64,000 bases of DNA from Polaribacter ponticola (GTDB lineage Bacteria > Bacteroidota > Bacteroidia > Flavobacteriales > Flavobacteriaceae). The stretch lies in the NCBI RefSeq assembly GCF_026191475.2, contig NZ_JAOSLC020000003.1, positions 434,001-498,000 of the forward strand, read 5' to 3'. Under the pieces are notes generated by a model, which saw nothing but the letters and a program-made list of their open reading frames with translations, had not been told where the DNA came from and ran no database searches. The position numbers were made by a program, and so were the translations under genes. Shown piece after piece: positions 48,355 through 58,819 of the stretch (position 1 is its first letter; the number at the start of each line of letters is the position of its first letter).

Positions 48355-49484
48355 ATGAATAAATCAATATTTATAACTATACTTTCTATTTCAGCATTTT
48401 TTTCTCTTGTAAAAAAGATATAAATCAAATTGAAAAAAAGGAGAAAATAAAAAGCATTATAAAATATGCAAAAGGTTTTGATATTATTAATGAAAATGGA
48501 GATAAAAAATTAATAATTAAGTCTGCTTATAAAGATTCTGATGAAACTTTTAAATACATCATTAAAAGCAATAAAAATTCTATTGATAAATCGACAAATA
48601 CTATTTATACTCCTATAAAAAGAATTGTTGTTACTTCTACTACTCATATTCCTATGGTAGAACTATTAAAAGAAGAGGCTTCTATAATAGGTTTTCCGTT
48701 TTCAAAATACATTTCTTCAGAAAAAACTAGAACTTTAATAGATGGCGGTAATATTAAAGAAATTGGCAAAGAAAACTCACTGAATACAGAAATACTACTA
48801 GACTTACAGCCTCAGTTGGTAGTTGGATATAGTGTTTCATCTGCAGTCAAAAGCCTAACTACAATTAAAAATGCTGGTATAAATGTAATTTATAATGGAG
48901 ATTGGCTCGAAGAAACTCCATTAGGTAGAGCAGAGTGGATTAAATTTTTTGGTGTATTATTTAATAAAGAAAAGCAAGCTGATAGTATTTTTAATGTAAT
49001 TGAAGCAAACTATATAGAAGCTAAAAACATAGCTTTAAAATCCTCTAATAAAGCTACAATTTTATCTGGTGCTATAATGAGTAAAGATATTTGGAATCTA
49101 CCAGCTGGAGAAAGCTTTGTAGCTCAGTTTTTAAAAGATGCAAATGTTAATTATTTATGGAAAGATTCTAAAGGAACAGGAAGCTTATCTTTAAGTTTTG
49201 AAAGTGTTTTTGATAAAGCTCAGAGTGCCAAATTCTGGATAGCTCCAGGTTATTTTTCTTCTAAAGAACAAATGTTAAAGAGTAATAAAATCTATTCAAA
49301 ATTTAATGCTTTTAGAGAAAATAAAATTTTTACTCCAGCTACAAAAAAAGGAAAAACTGGAGGTATTATATATTATGAACTAGCTACTACAAGACCAGAT
49401 CTAGTTTTAAAAGACATCATTAAAATTACGAATCCAAAATTAGTACCAAATTATAACCTTACTTTTTTTGAAGTAATGAAATAA
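48355..49484 (+). CDS. btuF: Cobalamin ABC-transporter substrate-binding lipoprotein (apparent 1-nt frameshift)
   Basis: ATG 48355; adding one T to T7 (48397-48403) gives a lipoprotein signal SISAFFFSC (Cys19) and an unbroken protein of 376 residues. The TroA/BtuF-type fold is seen in RIVVTSTTHIPMVELL, DLQPQLVVGY, NAGINVIYNGDW and the C-terminal NKIYSKFNAFRENKIF...ATTRPDLVLKDI. Divergent from btuB and its B12 riboswitch, so periplasmic B12 capture is the likely role. Permease and ATPase genes are not in the window. Confidence 0.82.
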
Positions 49485-49486
49485 AA

Positions 49487-49516
49487 AAACCTTCATCTAA
49501 AAAAAGATAAAGGTTT
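49487..49516 (+). terminator. Stem-loop after btuF
   Basis: AAACCTT-C-ATCT and AGAT-A-AAGGTTT pair with one mismatch, just after the stop. No T-run. Confidence 0.5.
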
Positions 49517-49632
49517 ATAAGAAATAAATTGGGGAATTTATATAAGTACAAAAATAGCAATATTAAACAGTAAAATAATTATTAAAAAGGGTAGTTTTAG
49601 GGTAGTTTTTAGGTAGTGCGCCATTAACAAAC

Positions 49633-50961
49633 TCAATGTTTAAGGCTGTTTTTAATTATTAACACTTCTTTTCTATTTTTTATATTTAATTTCCCATATA
49701 TTTTTTTTACATGATATTTTACTGTGTTTACAGAGATATTTACTTCGCTTGCAATTTGTTTGTTAGACTTACCTACAACAATTAAATTAAATACTTCTCT
49801 TTCTCGAAGACTTAAATTTTCTATACTTTCATTTTTAGGCTCTAAATTTTTCTCATTTGTAAGTTCTTCTATTTCTTTAGAGAATTTTATAATTTCATTT
49901 TTCATAAAAAAATTATACTTTCTTAAACTTTTTTCTCTAAATAAAACAGCAAATGATAAAGCAATTATCTGTACAAAACCTCCAACTTTAATTGTAGATG
50001 AATTACTTTCAAATAATGAAATTCCAAAATTCTTAAACACAAAAAAATCTAATCCACTAAAAAGGAGAATTACATATCCTATAGTAAATATTTTATTATG
50101 AACACTTTTTTTAAATAATAGAACACTGATAAAATAATACATAAATAAAATAGTAAAGACTAAAATATTTAGAATAATATATAACTCATTACTCCTAAAG
50201 ATTAAATATAAAATAACAAATAAAATAATTCCTAAGCCCAATACATAAGCATACCTTTTTACTTTAGGAAAATAGTTATCTACAAGAAGAAATTTATTTG
50301 AAAATTTAGACGAGCAAAAAGCTAAAAATATATAATCAAATAGAATTAAAGTTTCTATAATTTTATCATCAACATTAAAATAAGTTAACATACCGTCTGT
50401 AATAACAAAACTAAAAGTTAAACTCATTAATAAAAAAGCATAATACAAAAAAGCTTTATCTTTAAAAAAATAGAAATAATTAATACTAAAAAGAATAACC
50501 AAAAAAGCAATACCATAATAAAACCCGTTTATTAGGTATTTAAAATTTTCTTTATAAAAAGATTCTTCAACCGTCTTTAGTTCAATAGGGAAATGTGGAC
50601 TTAAATTTGATTTTAATTTTACGTAAGTTGGGTGTTTTCTAGAAAATTTAAATGAAGAATAACGTTGAAAACCTAACTTCTTTAATTCTCTATTATAATT
50701 GTAAGCTATAGCATTATTAGCTCTAATTGAGTTAATTCTAAAAACATACCTTAACTTTGTTGTACTATCTGCTGGTATTTTAAACCAAATTGTAGAATTC
50801 GTATATTTTTCTAGAACTCTTTTCTTTACAAGAATAAACTCTTTGTTTTTTACAGTTTCTAATGTTAAGTTATTAGTAGTATCTTTAAAATAATAAACAT
50901 CTGATTGCGCAAAAATATTACTAACAAAAAATAAAAGAATAAAAAGAAGCTTATTTTTCAT
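49633..50961 (-). CDS. 7TM sensor with LuxR-type DNA-binding domain
   Basis: 442 residues. Signal peptide LFILLFFVSNIFAQ; periplasmic beta-rich domain (~20-140, 7TMR-DISMED2-like); seven hydrophobic segments (~145-345, from YGIAFLVILFSINYFYF to VGGFVQIIALSFAVLF); short coiled coil; C-terminal LuxR HTH (SLREREVFNLIVVGKSNKQIASEVNISVNTVKYHVKKIYGKL). A one-component membrane-bound regulator. Its ligand and targets are unknown. Histidine kinase motifs are absent. Confidence 0.85.
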   Translation of the reverse strand: MKNKLLFILLFFVSNIFAQSDVYYFKDTTNNLTLETVKNKEFILVKKRVLEKYTNSTIWFKIPADSTTKLRYVFRINSIRANNAIAYNYNRELKKLGFQRYSSFKFSRKHPTYVKLKSNLSPHFPIELKTVEESFYKENFKYLINGFYYGIAFLVILFSINYFYFFKDKAFLYYAFLLMSLTFSFVITDGMLTYFNVDDKIIETLILFDYIFLAFCSSKFSNKFLLVDNYFPKVKRYAYVLGLGIILFVILYLIFRSNELYIILNILVFTILFMYYFISVLLFKKSVHNKIFTIGYVILLFSGLDFFVFKNFGISLFESNSSTIKVGGFVQIIALSFAVLFREKSLRKYNFFMKNEIIKFSKEIEELTNEKNLEPKNESIENLSLREREVFNLIVVGKSNKQIASEVNISVNTVKYHVKKIYGKLNIKNRKEVLIIKNSLKH

Positions 50962-51054
50962 TTTACTAAATTTTTATAGCAATTTTCATCACTTTATAAA
51001 AACAAAAAAAATGAAACTTTAACAAACTCTTCATAACTCAAAGTTAATAAAAAC

Positions 51055-51740
51055 TTATTTAACTAATTCAAAAGCAGCATTTGCATGAATTTTAGTTGTA
51101 TCAAATACAGGTACAGAAACATCTCTTTGTTGAATTAATAAAGGAATCTCTGTGCAACCAAGAATAATACCTTCCGCTCCACTTTTAATTAATTTATCAA
51201 TTATTATTAAATATTTCTCTTTAGAAATAGAATCAATAATTCCAGAAGCCAATTCATTATAAATTACGTTATGAATTAAATCTCTTTCTTCTTGTTCTGG
51301 AATAATTGTTTCTATTCCAAACGAAGTTAAAATATCAATAAAAAAATCTTTTTCCATTGTATATTTTGTTCCTAATAAAGCAACCTTTTTAATGTTTTTT
51401 TCTAGAATACTATTAGAAGTAGCTTCAGCAATATGAATTACAGGAATATTAACCACTTTTTTAACCGCATCTATACACAAATGCATTGTGTTTGCACAAA
51501 TTAAAATACAAGTTGCGCCAGCATCTGCTAAATTTTCACCTGCTTCAGCCATTAATTTATCAAGCAAATCCCATCTCCCTTTTTTTGAAGGTTAGCAATT
51601 TCTCCAAAATCAAAAGAATTCATAATAATTTTAGTAGAATGAGGTGCTCCTAAAAGATTAGAATTTAATTGGTTTAAAATTCTGTAATACAAAATGGTAG
51701 ACTCTGGTGTTATTCCGCCAATTAATCCTATTTTTTTCAT
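51055..51740 (-). CDS. Aspartate/glutamate racemase family protein (apparent 1-nt frameshift)
   Basis: About 228 residues. KKIGLIGGITPESTILYYRILNQ begins the protein; the frame breaks at T7 (51580-51586). One more base gives LQKKGRWDLLDKLMAEAGENL and joins the second part. The two catalytic cysteine motifs ICANTMH and LGCTEIPLL are both present, as in PLP-independent amino acid racemases. Its ATG is 2 bases after the parC stop region, so it is probably co-transcribed with parC. Confidence 0.85.
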
Positions 51741-54505
51741 CTATTAATATTAAAACAATTTTGTCTGACTTTCATCATCTCTTTTTTCTCTTCTGCTTTC
51801 TTTTTCGCTATTGATTTTTGTAATGCATTTTTAGCTTTTTCTTCTGCAGATAATTCCTTCAAAATAGGTTTCTTGGTTTCTATTTCTGGTACTTCAATTG
51901 GCAATTTATCATTAATTATTTCCTCTTCTATCACTTCAATTTCTTCAGAAGGTTTTTCCTCTGGTTCTTCAAAAGGTAAAGATTCTAATAAATTTACATT
52001 TTTTATTTTATCTGTAGTTAATTGATTTCCTTGTGCTTTTATACCCTTTACAGCAATAAACTCTTCAAAATTTACCTCTTCATTTTCTAAACTTCGTTTA
52101 GAGTATTGTATTTCTGCAATTGGTCTATAATCTGTTGCTACAATTTCTAATTGACTCTTTGGATGATCAGAAATAAAAACCTCTTCTTTTTCTGATGTTT
52201 CAATTAGAAAACGTTTTACATAATAACGCTCTTTCTCTCCATCAAAATAAATAGCAGAAATTGGTTTATTTGGTTTCCACTTTTCTAAAACAATCATATC
52301 ATCTTCAAAATGCATTGCTAAATTTGGTTTTACCGCCTTTGCTTTTCCACTTTGTGTAACAATTAATAATTTATCTTCTGCTCTAAATTCCCCAAGCAAC
52401 TCACCTCTTTCGTCAACGTTTAAACGTTGAACGGTATCATCAAACCAAATTTTACGTGGTTTTAATGTAGAAACTCCTTCAGATTTAAAATCTACAGATT
52501 TTATGGAATACTTTGTAATCGTATTACCTCTTACCGCTCTACCTTTTACTGCTAAATCTGCAAAATCTATATCCCATTTTAGTTTTTTAACACTACCTAT
52601 AGCTCTTAAGCTTATGGTAACAACCTCAGCTTCTCCATTTGGATTAGCTGTAAAATATAAGACTTTAGACCCTTTATTTCCGTTTGCTAAATCATACTCT
52701 TTATCTCTTGTAACAGATGTTACGTTAAATCTTTTCATGTAAGAAGCTCCTCGAGTACCATCTTTATACATAAAATTATAAACTGTTCTTTTATCTTTCT
52801 TTTTAAAAATAGCAACATGTATAATATCTTTTCCTACAAAAGTTTTAGAATCGATTTTTGTAACCATCATACCACCATCTCTTCTAAAAATAATAACATT
52901 ATCTATATCTGAACACTCAGTAACAAATTCATCTCTTTTTAATGAAGTTCCAATAAAACCTTCTTCTCTATTTACATACAATTTAGCGTTGTTCATTGCT
53001 ACTTTAGAAGCAACGATATCATCAAATATTCTAATTTCTGTTTTACGCTCTTTTCCTTTTCCATACGTTTCTTTTAAACGTTTGAAATAATTAATAGCAA
53101 ACTCAATTAAATTAGCTAGATGATCTTTAACGATTGCTATTTTCTCTTCTAAACCTTCTATAAATTGTTTTGCTTTATCTATATCAAATTTTGATATTTT
53201 CTTAATTCTAATTTCTGTTAAACGTGTTATATCATCTACAGTAATAGCACGTTTTAAATGTTTAATATAGGGTTTTAAACCACTGTCTATTGCATCAATT
53301 ACACCTTGCCAAGTTTCTTCTTCTTCAATATCTCTATAAATTCTGTTTTCTATAAAAATACGCTCTAATGAAGAAAAGTGCCATTGTTCTTCTAACTCAT
53401 TTAATTGAATTTCTAACTCTTGTTTTAACAAATCAACCGTTAAATCTGTAGAATGTTTTAGCATTTCAGACACACCAACAAAAACAGGTTTGTTATCTTC
53501 AATTGTACATGCTAATGGCGAAATAGAAGTTTCGCAATTTGTAAAAGCATACAAAGCATCTATAGATTTATCAGGAGAAACATTTGGTGGTAAATGCACT
53601 AATATTTCTACCTCAGCAGCAGTATTATCTTCAATCTTTTTTATTTTAATTTTACCTTTATCATTGGCTTTTAAAATGCTATCAATTAAAGAAGTTGTTG
53701 TGGTAGAAAACGGAATTTCATTAATCACCAACGTTTTTTTATCCAATTGAGAAATTTTAGCTCTCACTCTAACTTTACCTCCTCTTTTACCATCATTATA
53801 ATTTGTAAAATCGGCAATTCCGCCAGTTAAAAAATCAGGAACTATTTTAAAACTTCTTCCTTTTAAATATTTAATAGAAGCATCTATTAATTCAATAAAG
53901 TTATGTGGTAATATTTTGGTTGATAAACCAACTGCAATCCCTTCTGCTCCTTGAGCTAATAAAAGCGGAAACTTTACCGGTAAATCTATCGGTTCTTTTC
54001 TACGTCCGTCATAAGACATTTTCCACTCTGTCGTCTTCGGATTAAAAACAACATCCAAAGCAAACTTAGATAAACGAGCTTCAATATACCTAGATGCTGC
54101 TGCCCTATCTCCTGTTAGAATGTTTCCCCAGTTTCCTTGCATATCAATCAGTAATTCTTTCTGACCAATTTGCACCATTGCATCAGCAATAGAAGCATCT
54201 CCATGAGGGTGATATTGCATTGTATGACCAACAATGTTTGCTACTTTATTGTAACGCCCATCGTCTAAATCTTTCATAGAATGCATAATTCTACGCTGTA
54301 CAGGTTTTAAACCATCTTCTAAAGAAGGCACTGCTCTTTCTAGAATTACATAAGAAGCATAGTCTAAAAACCACTCCTTGTACATGCCAGTAACTTTGGT
54401 AATAGTCTCTTCTTGGACGGAGTCCGTCTGATAATCTGAATCTAACTGTTCACCTTCGTTTGTTAATTCTTCTTCGTGTTCGTTATCGTTTGTTTCTTCA
54501 CTCAT
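51737..54505 (-). CDS. parC: DNA topoisomerase IV subunit A
   Basis: 922 residues. Winged-helix breakage domain with PSLEDGLKPVQRRIMH, YHPHGDASIADAMV and the catalytic Tyr in AAASRYIEARLSKFA; beta-pinwheel C-terminal region and an acidic/Lys-rich tail. Assignment to ParC rather than GyrA rests on the diverged pinwheel (no GyrA box seen) and the parE-parC order typical of Bacteroidota. At the site equivalent to E. coli ParC Ser80 this protein has Ala, and Asp at Glu84. Confidence 0.9.
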   Translation of the reverse strand: MSEETNDNEHEEELTNEGEQLDSDYQTDSVQEETITKVTGMYKEWFLDYASYVILERAVPSLEDGLKPVQRRIMHSMKDLDDGRYNKVANIVGHTMQYHPHGDASIADAMVQIGQKELLIDMQGNWGNILTGDRAAASRYIEARLSKFALDVVFNPKTTEWKMSYDGRRKEPIDLPVKFPLLLAQGAEGIAVGLSTKILPHNFIELIDASIKYLKGRSFKIVPDFLTGGIADFTNYNDGKRGGKVRVRAKISQLDKKTLVINEIPFSTTTTSLIDSILKANDKGKIKIKKIEDNTAAEVEILVHLPPNVSPDKSIDALYAFTNCETSISPLACTIEDNKPVFVGVSEMLKHSTDLTVDLLKQELEIQLNELEEQWHFSSLERIFIENRIYRDIEEEETWQGVIDAIDSGLKPYIKHLKRAITVDDITRLTEIRIKKISKFDIDKAKQFIEGLEEKIAIVKDHLANLIEFAINYFKRLKETYGKGKERKTEIRIFDDIVASKVAMNNAKLYVNREEGFIGTSLKRDEFVTECSDIDNVIIFRRDGGMMVTKIDSKTFVGKDIIHVAIFKKKDKRTVYNFMYKDGTRGASYMKRFNVTSVTRDKEYDLANGNKGSKVLYFTANPNGEAEVVTISLRAIGSVKKLKWDIDFADLAVKGRAVRGNTITKYSIKSVDFKSEGVSTLKPRKIWFDDTVQRLNVDERGELLGEFRAEDKLLIVTQSGKAKAVKPNLAMHFEDDMIVLEKWKPNKPISAIYFDGEKERYYVKRFLIETSEKEEVFISDHPKSQLEIVATDYRPIAEIQYSKRSLENEEVNFEEFIAVKGIKAQGNQLTTDKIKNVNLLESLPFEEPEEKPSEEIEVIEEEIINDKLPIEVPEIETKKPILKELSAEEKAKNALQKSIAKKKAEEKKEMMKVRQNCFNINR

Positions 54506-54550
54506 TTAAAAAAACGTTTATTTGTTTAAGCGTTTATTTCTTTATTATTT

Positions 54551-54624
54551 GGGCGTTTTAACGGGCTTTTCATTATATCTTTTTTATAAAAAATAAAAAA
54601 GGATGCCATTTCAATCCCTAACGC
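54551..54624 (-). ncRNA. Structured intergenic element, copy 2
   Basis: 74 bases on the minus strand that start GCGTTAGGGATTG and end AACGCCCAAAT, like copy 1 at 32661-32746. It keeps the CCTTTTTT...AAAAAAGAT stem with a different loop and the AAAGCCCG block, and has a shortened last hairpin. Located between parE and parC. Confidence 0.5.
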
Positions 54625-54713
54625 AAGCCTATTTTCCAACTAATTACTTATATATTTTTTCAATTATTAACTAGTATTATAAACTAACCAAAGTCCTTTT
54701 CTTTGGAAAGGAT

Positions 54714-56578
54714 TTAGGATAAGCTTTCCTTTTCAACATAATCCAATTCAACCTTTAAATTCTCAATAATAAATTTTTGTCTATCTGGTGTATTTTTACC
54801 CATATAAAATTGCAACATTTGCTCAATAGACATTTCTTTATCTAACATTACAGGATCTAATCTGATATCATCACCAATAAAATGTACAAATTCATTTGGC
54901 GAAATCTCCCCCAAACCTTTAAATCGAGTTATTTCTGGCTTACCTCTTAATTTATCTATTGCATCTCGTTTTTCTTCATCAGAATAACAATAAAAAGTTT
55001 GTTTCTTATTTCTAACTCTAAATAATGGCGTTTCAAGTATAAACAAATGACCTTCTTTTATCAATTCTGGAAAGAACTGTAAGAAGAACGTAATTAAAAG
55101 TAAACGAATGTGCATACCATCTACATCGGCATCTGTTGCAATTACAATGTTATTATAACGCAAATCTTCTAAACCATCTTCTATATTTAATGCTGCTTGC
55201 AATAAATTGAATTCCTCATTCTCATAAACTATCTTCTTACTTAACCCGTAAGAATTTAAAGGTTTTCCTTTTAAACTAAAAACGGCTTGTGTATTAACAT
55301 TTCTAGATTTTGTAATAGAACCAGATGCAGAATCTCCCTCTGTAATAAACAATGTCGTTTCAAGGTAGTTTTCTTTTTTTATATCACCTAAATGAATTCT
55401 ACAATCTCTTAATTTTTTATTATGCAAACTGGCTTTTTTAGCTCTATCTTTAGCTAATTTTCTAATACCAGAAAGTTCTTTACGCTCTTTCTCTGCTTGT
55501 ACTATTTTTTTATGAAGTTTTTCTGCAACCTCTGTATTTCGATGTAAAAAATTATCAAGTTTTGTTTTTACAAAATCATTTATATAGGTTCTAACTGTTG
55601 GTAAACTCCCTCCCATTTCTGTAGAACCTAACTTTGTTTTGGTTTGACTTTCGAAAACAGGTTCCATTACTTTGATTGCAACTGCAGATATAATAGATTT
55701 TCTAACATCTGAAGCTTCAAAATTTTTACCATAAAACTCACGAATTGTTTTTACAATAGATTCTCTAAATGCTGCTTGATGTGTTCCTCCTTGTGTTGTA
55801 TGTTGCCCGTTTACAAAAGAATGATATTCTTCTGAATATTGTGTTCTACTATGAGTAATTGCCACTTCTATATCATCTCCTTTTAAATGAATTATTGGGT
55901 ACAACATATCTTCTTTGTTATTGTTGTCTTCCAATAAATCTTTTAAACCATTTTCTGAAAAGAACTTTTCTCCATTAAAAATTATGGTTAAACCTGGATT
56001 TAAATACACGTAATTTTTAAGCATTTTTGCTACATATTCATTTCTGAATTTGTATTTCTTAAAAATACTTTCATCTGGAATAAAAGAAACTTTAGTTCCT
56101 TTTCTTCGAGACGACTCCTCTAAAAACTCTTCTTTTTCTAAATTTCCTTTACTAAACTCAGCAGAAGCAGATTTACCCTCTCTAGAAGATTCAACTCTAA
56201 AAAAGAAGAAAGTGCATTTACTGCTTTTGTACCAACACCATTTAAACCAACAGATTTTTTAAACGCCTTGGAATCGTATTTACCTCCTGTATTCATTTTA
56301 GAAACTACGTCAACTACTTTTCCTAACGGAATTCCACGACCGTAATCTCTAACAATAACTTTGCTTCCTTGTATAGATATTTCTATAGTTTTACCAGCTC
56401 CCATCACATACTCATCAATCGAATTATCTAATACCTCTTTAACAAGTATATAAATTCCATCATCTGCAGAAGAACCATCTCCTAATTTACCAATGTACAT
56501 TCCAGGACGCATTCTAATATGCTCTTTCCAATCTAAAGACCTGATATTATCTTCTGTATATTTTGTTTCTTTACTCAT
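54714..56578 (-). CDS. parE: DNA topoisomerase IV subunit B (apparent 1-nt frameshift)
   Basis: ATG 56578 ([20 protein letters not shown]) begins the GHKL ATPase domain ([40 protein letters not shown]). The frame breaks at A6 (56199-56204); an added base gives [19 protein letters not shown] and runs to the second part, about 621 residues in total. TOPRIM motif TEGDSASGS and DADVDGMHI are intact. With ParC it decatenates chromosomes and is essential, so the frameshift is probably not real. Confidence 0.92.
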
Positions 56579-56836
56579 GAAATGTCTTACTGTTGTTAGG
56601 TTTGAAGCCTTGCTAAAATAACATTAAACTTGATAAAATGAAATAGTCAAATGAATTAGTTATTAACAGGATTTCAACCATATTTCTTCCTTTTTTTAAC
56701 ACTAAATACCTATTTAAAAATAATCGTTTTTAATGTAAAAATCACAATAAAAAACAATTTGTTGTATTTTTAAACAAATCTGTTTTTATTCAACAATTAA
56801 GTTACTTTTGAACTTCAGTAATTAAATTAAATAACA

Positions 56837-58081
56837 GTGAATACTACACAACTTTTAGAAATAGCAAACAAATATGGGAGTCCTGTATATGTTTACGATA
56901 CAGATAAAATAGAATTTCAATACAACCGATTAACGAATGCCTTTAATGGTGTTAAAAACTTAAAACTAAATTATGCTGTTAAGGCATTATCGAACATTAA
57001 TATTTTAAAGCTCTTTAAAAACCTAGGTGCAGGCTTAGATACGGTTTCAATTCAAGAAGTTCAATTGTGTTTAACTACAGGAATTGATCCTAAGAAAATA
57101 ATATATACGCCAAATGGTGTTTCTTTAGCAGAAATTGAAGAAGTAGCAAATTTAGGAGTTCAAATTAATATTGATAACCTTTCTATTTTAGAACAATTTG
57201 GACAGAAACATCCAAACATTCCTGTTTGTGTACGTATAAATCCACATATAATGGCTGGTGGAAATTCTAAAATTTCAGTTGGTCATATCGATTCTAAATT
57301 CGGAATTTCAATTCACCAAGTACCACATATTAAACGTGTTGTAGAAAATACAGGCATGAATATTAACGGAATTCATATGCACACTGGTTCAGATATTTTA
57401 GATATCGACACCTTTTTACGTGCTTCAGATGTTCTTTTTGATGTAGCTAAACAATTTGAAAATATCGATTTTATTGATTTTGGTAGCGGATTTAAAGTAC
57501 CTTATAAAGAAGGAGATATTTCTACAGATATAGAGCAATTAGGTGTTCAATTATCAGAAAGATTCAATGAGTTTTGTACTAATTATGGTAAAGACATAAC
57601 ATTAATGTTTGAACCTGGTAAATTTTTAGTTTCGGAAGCAGGTTCATTTTTAGCAAAAGTAAATGTTGTTAAACAAACAACTTCTACAGTTTTTGCTCAT
57701 GTAGATTCTGGTTTTAATCATTTGGTAAGACCAATGATGTACGATTCTTATCATCATATTACAAACATTTCTAACCCAGAAGGTAGAGATCGTTATTACT
57801 CTGTTGTAGGTTATATCTGTGAAACAGACACCTTTGCTTCTAACAGAAGAATTGCAGAAATTTCTGAAGAAGATGTTTTATGTTTTCATAATGCTGGTGC
57901 ATATTGTTTCTCTATGGCTTCAAACTATAATTCGCGTTATATACCTGCAGAAGTAATGGTACATAAAGGAAAAGATTACCTAATAAGAAAAAGGCAAACA
58001 ATTGAAGATATTTTACACAATCAAGTAATTGTTGATTTTTCTAAAAACAAAGTAACAAAAGAAGAGGTAATTACGGTATAA
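56837..58081 (+). CDS. lysA: Diaminopimelate decarboxylase
   Basis: 414 residues from GTG 56837. Alanine-racemase-like barrel with the PLP lysine in LNYAVKALSN, HMHTGSDI, FGSGFKVPYKEG, EPGKFLVSEAG and the C-terminal HNAGAYCFSMASNYNSR. It makes lysine from meso-DAP. A TACTTTTG box at 56802-56809 may be the -7 element. Confidence 0.94.
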   Translation: MNTTQLLEIANKYGSPVYVYDTDKIEFQYNRLTNAFNGVKNLKLNYAVKALSNINILKLFKNLGAGLDTVSIQEVQLCLTTGIDPKKIIYTPNGVSLAEIEEVANLGVQINIDNLSILEQFGQKHPNIPVCVRINPHIMAGGNSKISVGHIDSKFGISIHQVPHIKRVVENTGMNINGIHMHTGSDILDIDTFLRASDVLFDVAKQFENIDFIDFGSGFKVPYKEGDISTDIEQLGVQLSERFNEFCTNYGKDITLMFEPGKFLVSEAGSFLAKVNVVKQTTSTVFAHVDSGFNHLVRPMMYDSYHHITNISNPEGRDRYYSVVGYICETDTFASNRRIAEISEEDVLCFHNAGAYCFSMASNYNSRYIPAEVMVHKGKDYLIRKRQTIEDILHNQVIVDFSKNKVTKEEVITV

Positions 58082-58102
58082 AAAACTAAAATTAATTATT
58101 TT

Positions 58103-58144
58103 AGCCACGAATTCTCGAATTTTTATATTTGTGAATTCGTGGCT
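58103..58144 (+). terminator. Terminator after lysA
   Basis: AGCCACGAATTC and GAATTCGTGGCT, perfect 12-bp stem with an 18-base partly self-complementary loop, then TTTT. The same word is a common intergenic sequence in related genomes. Confidence 0.75.
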
Positions 58145-58161
58145 TTTAATTTATACTAAAA

Positions 58162-58677
58162 ATGAAAATAAGACTTTCTACTTTTGATGATGTTCCACAA
58201 ATTGAAGTAATAATTAATGATGCTAAAACGTATTTAGCTTCTTTAAGTATTGATCAATGGCAAAATGGTTACCCAAATGCAGAACAAGTTAAAAGTGACA
58301 TTGAAAAAGGTGAAAGTTATGTTGTTGTAAATGATGATAATATTGTGATGGCAACTTCTATGTTTACACTAAGGAAAGAACCAACTTACAAAGAAGTAAT
58401 TGATGGAAATTGGTTAATTTCTGAAGATAAAATTTATGGCGTAATCCATAGAATGGCAATCAAAAAAGAATTTAGAAAATTAGGTTTGGCTACTTTTTTG
58501 TTTGATGAATTTCATCAGCAATTAAAAGACAAAAAAATAGAAAGTTTAAAGATTGATACACATGAAGACAACATCGGAATGCAATCTTTAATTAAAAAAT
58601 TAGGCTACTCTTATTGTGGAATTATTTACACAGATTATGGTGCGAAAAGAGTGGCTTTTGAGAAAGTAATTTCTTAA
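58162..58677 (+). CDS. GNAT-family N-acetyltransferase
   Basis: 171 residues. MKIRLSTFDDVPQIEVI start, acetyl-CoA loop HRMAIKKEFRKLGLATFLFDEF, and LIKKLGYSYCGII near the C-terminus. Single-domain GNAT of unknown substrate, with its own terminator downstream. Confidence 0.88.
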   Translation: MKIRLSTFDDVPQIEVIINDAKTYLASLSIDQWQNGYPNAEQVKSDIEKGESYVVVNDDNIVMATSMFTLRKEPTYKEVIDGNWLISEDKIYGVIHRMAIKKEFRKLGLATFLFDEFHQQLKDKKIESLKIDTHEDNIGMQSLIKKLGYSYCGIIYTDYGAKRVAFEKVIS

Positions 58678-58693
58678 AAATCACAAATATCAG

Positions 58694-58736
58694 TTCGAGT
58701 GCAGTCGAGAACTTTTAACCTTTCGACTGCGCTCAA
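58694..58736. repeat. REP-like palindrome (TCGACTGCGCTC type)
   Basis: GAGTGCAGTCGA and TCGACTGCGCTC pair with one G-U pair around a 14-base loop. Markedly higher GC than the surroundings; a different class from the GTCATTGCGAG elements. Confidence 0.75.
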
Positions 58737-58761
58737 GGAGACAAAAATCTACTATATTTAC

Positions 58762-58789
58762 AACCTCATAAATTCATTTTTATGAGGTT
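58762..58789 (+). terminator. Terminator before tex
   Basis: AACCTCATAAA and TTTATGAGGTT, 11-bp stem, then a T-rich run. Confidence 0.85.
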
Positions 58790-58819
58790 TCTTTTTTCTT
58801 ATAAAATTTAAATAAAAAA

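Noticed and set aside
54714..56578. parE as a true pseudogene
   Set aside because: A single-base homopolymer fault explains it, the rest is fully conserved, and topoisomerase IV is essential.
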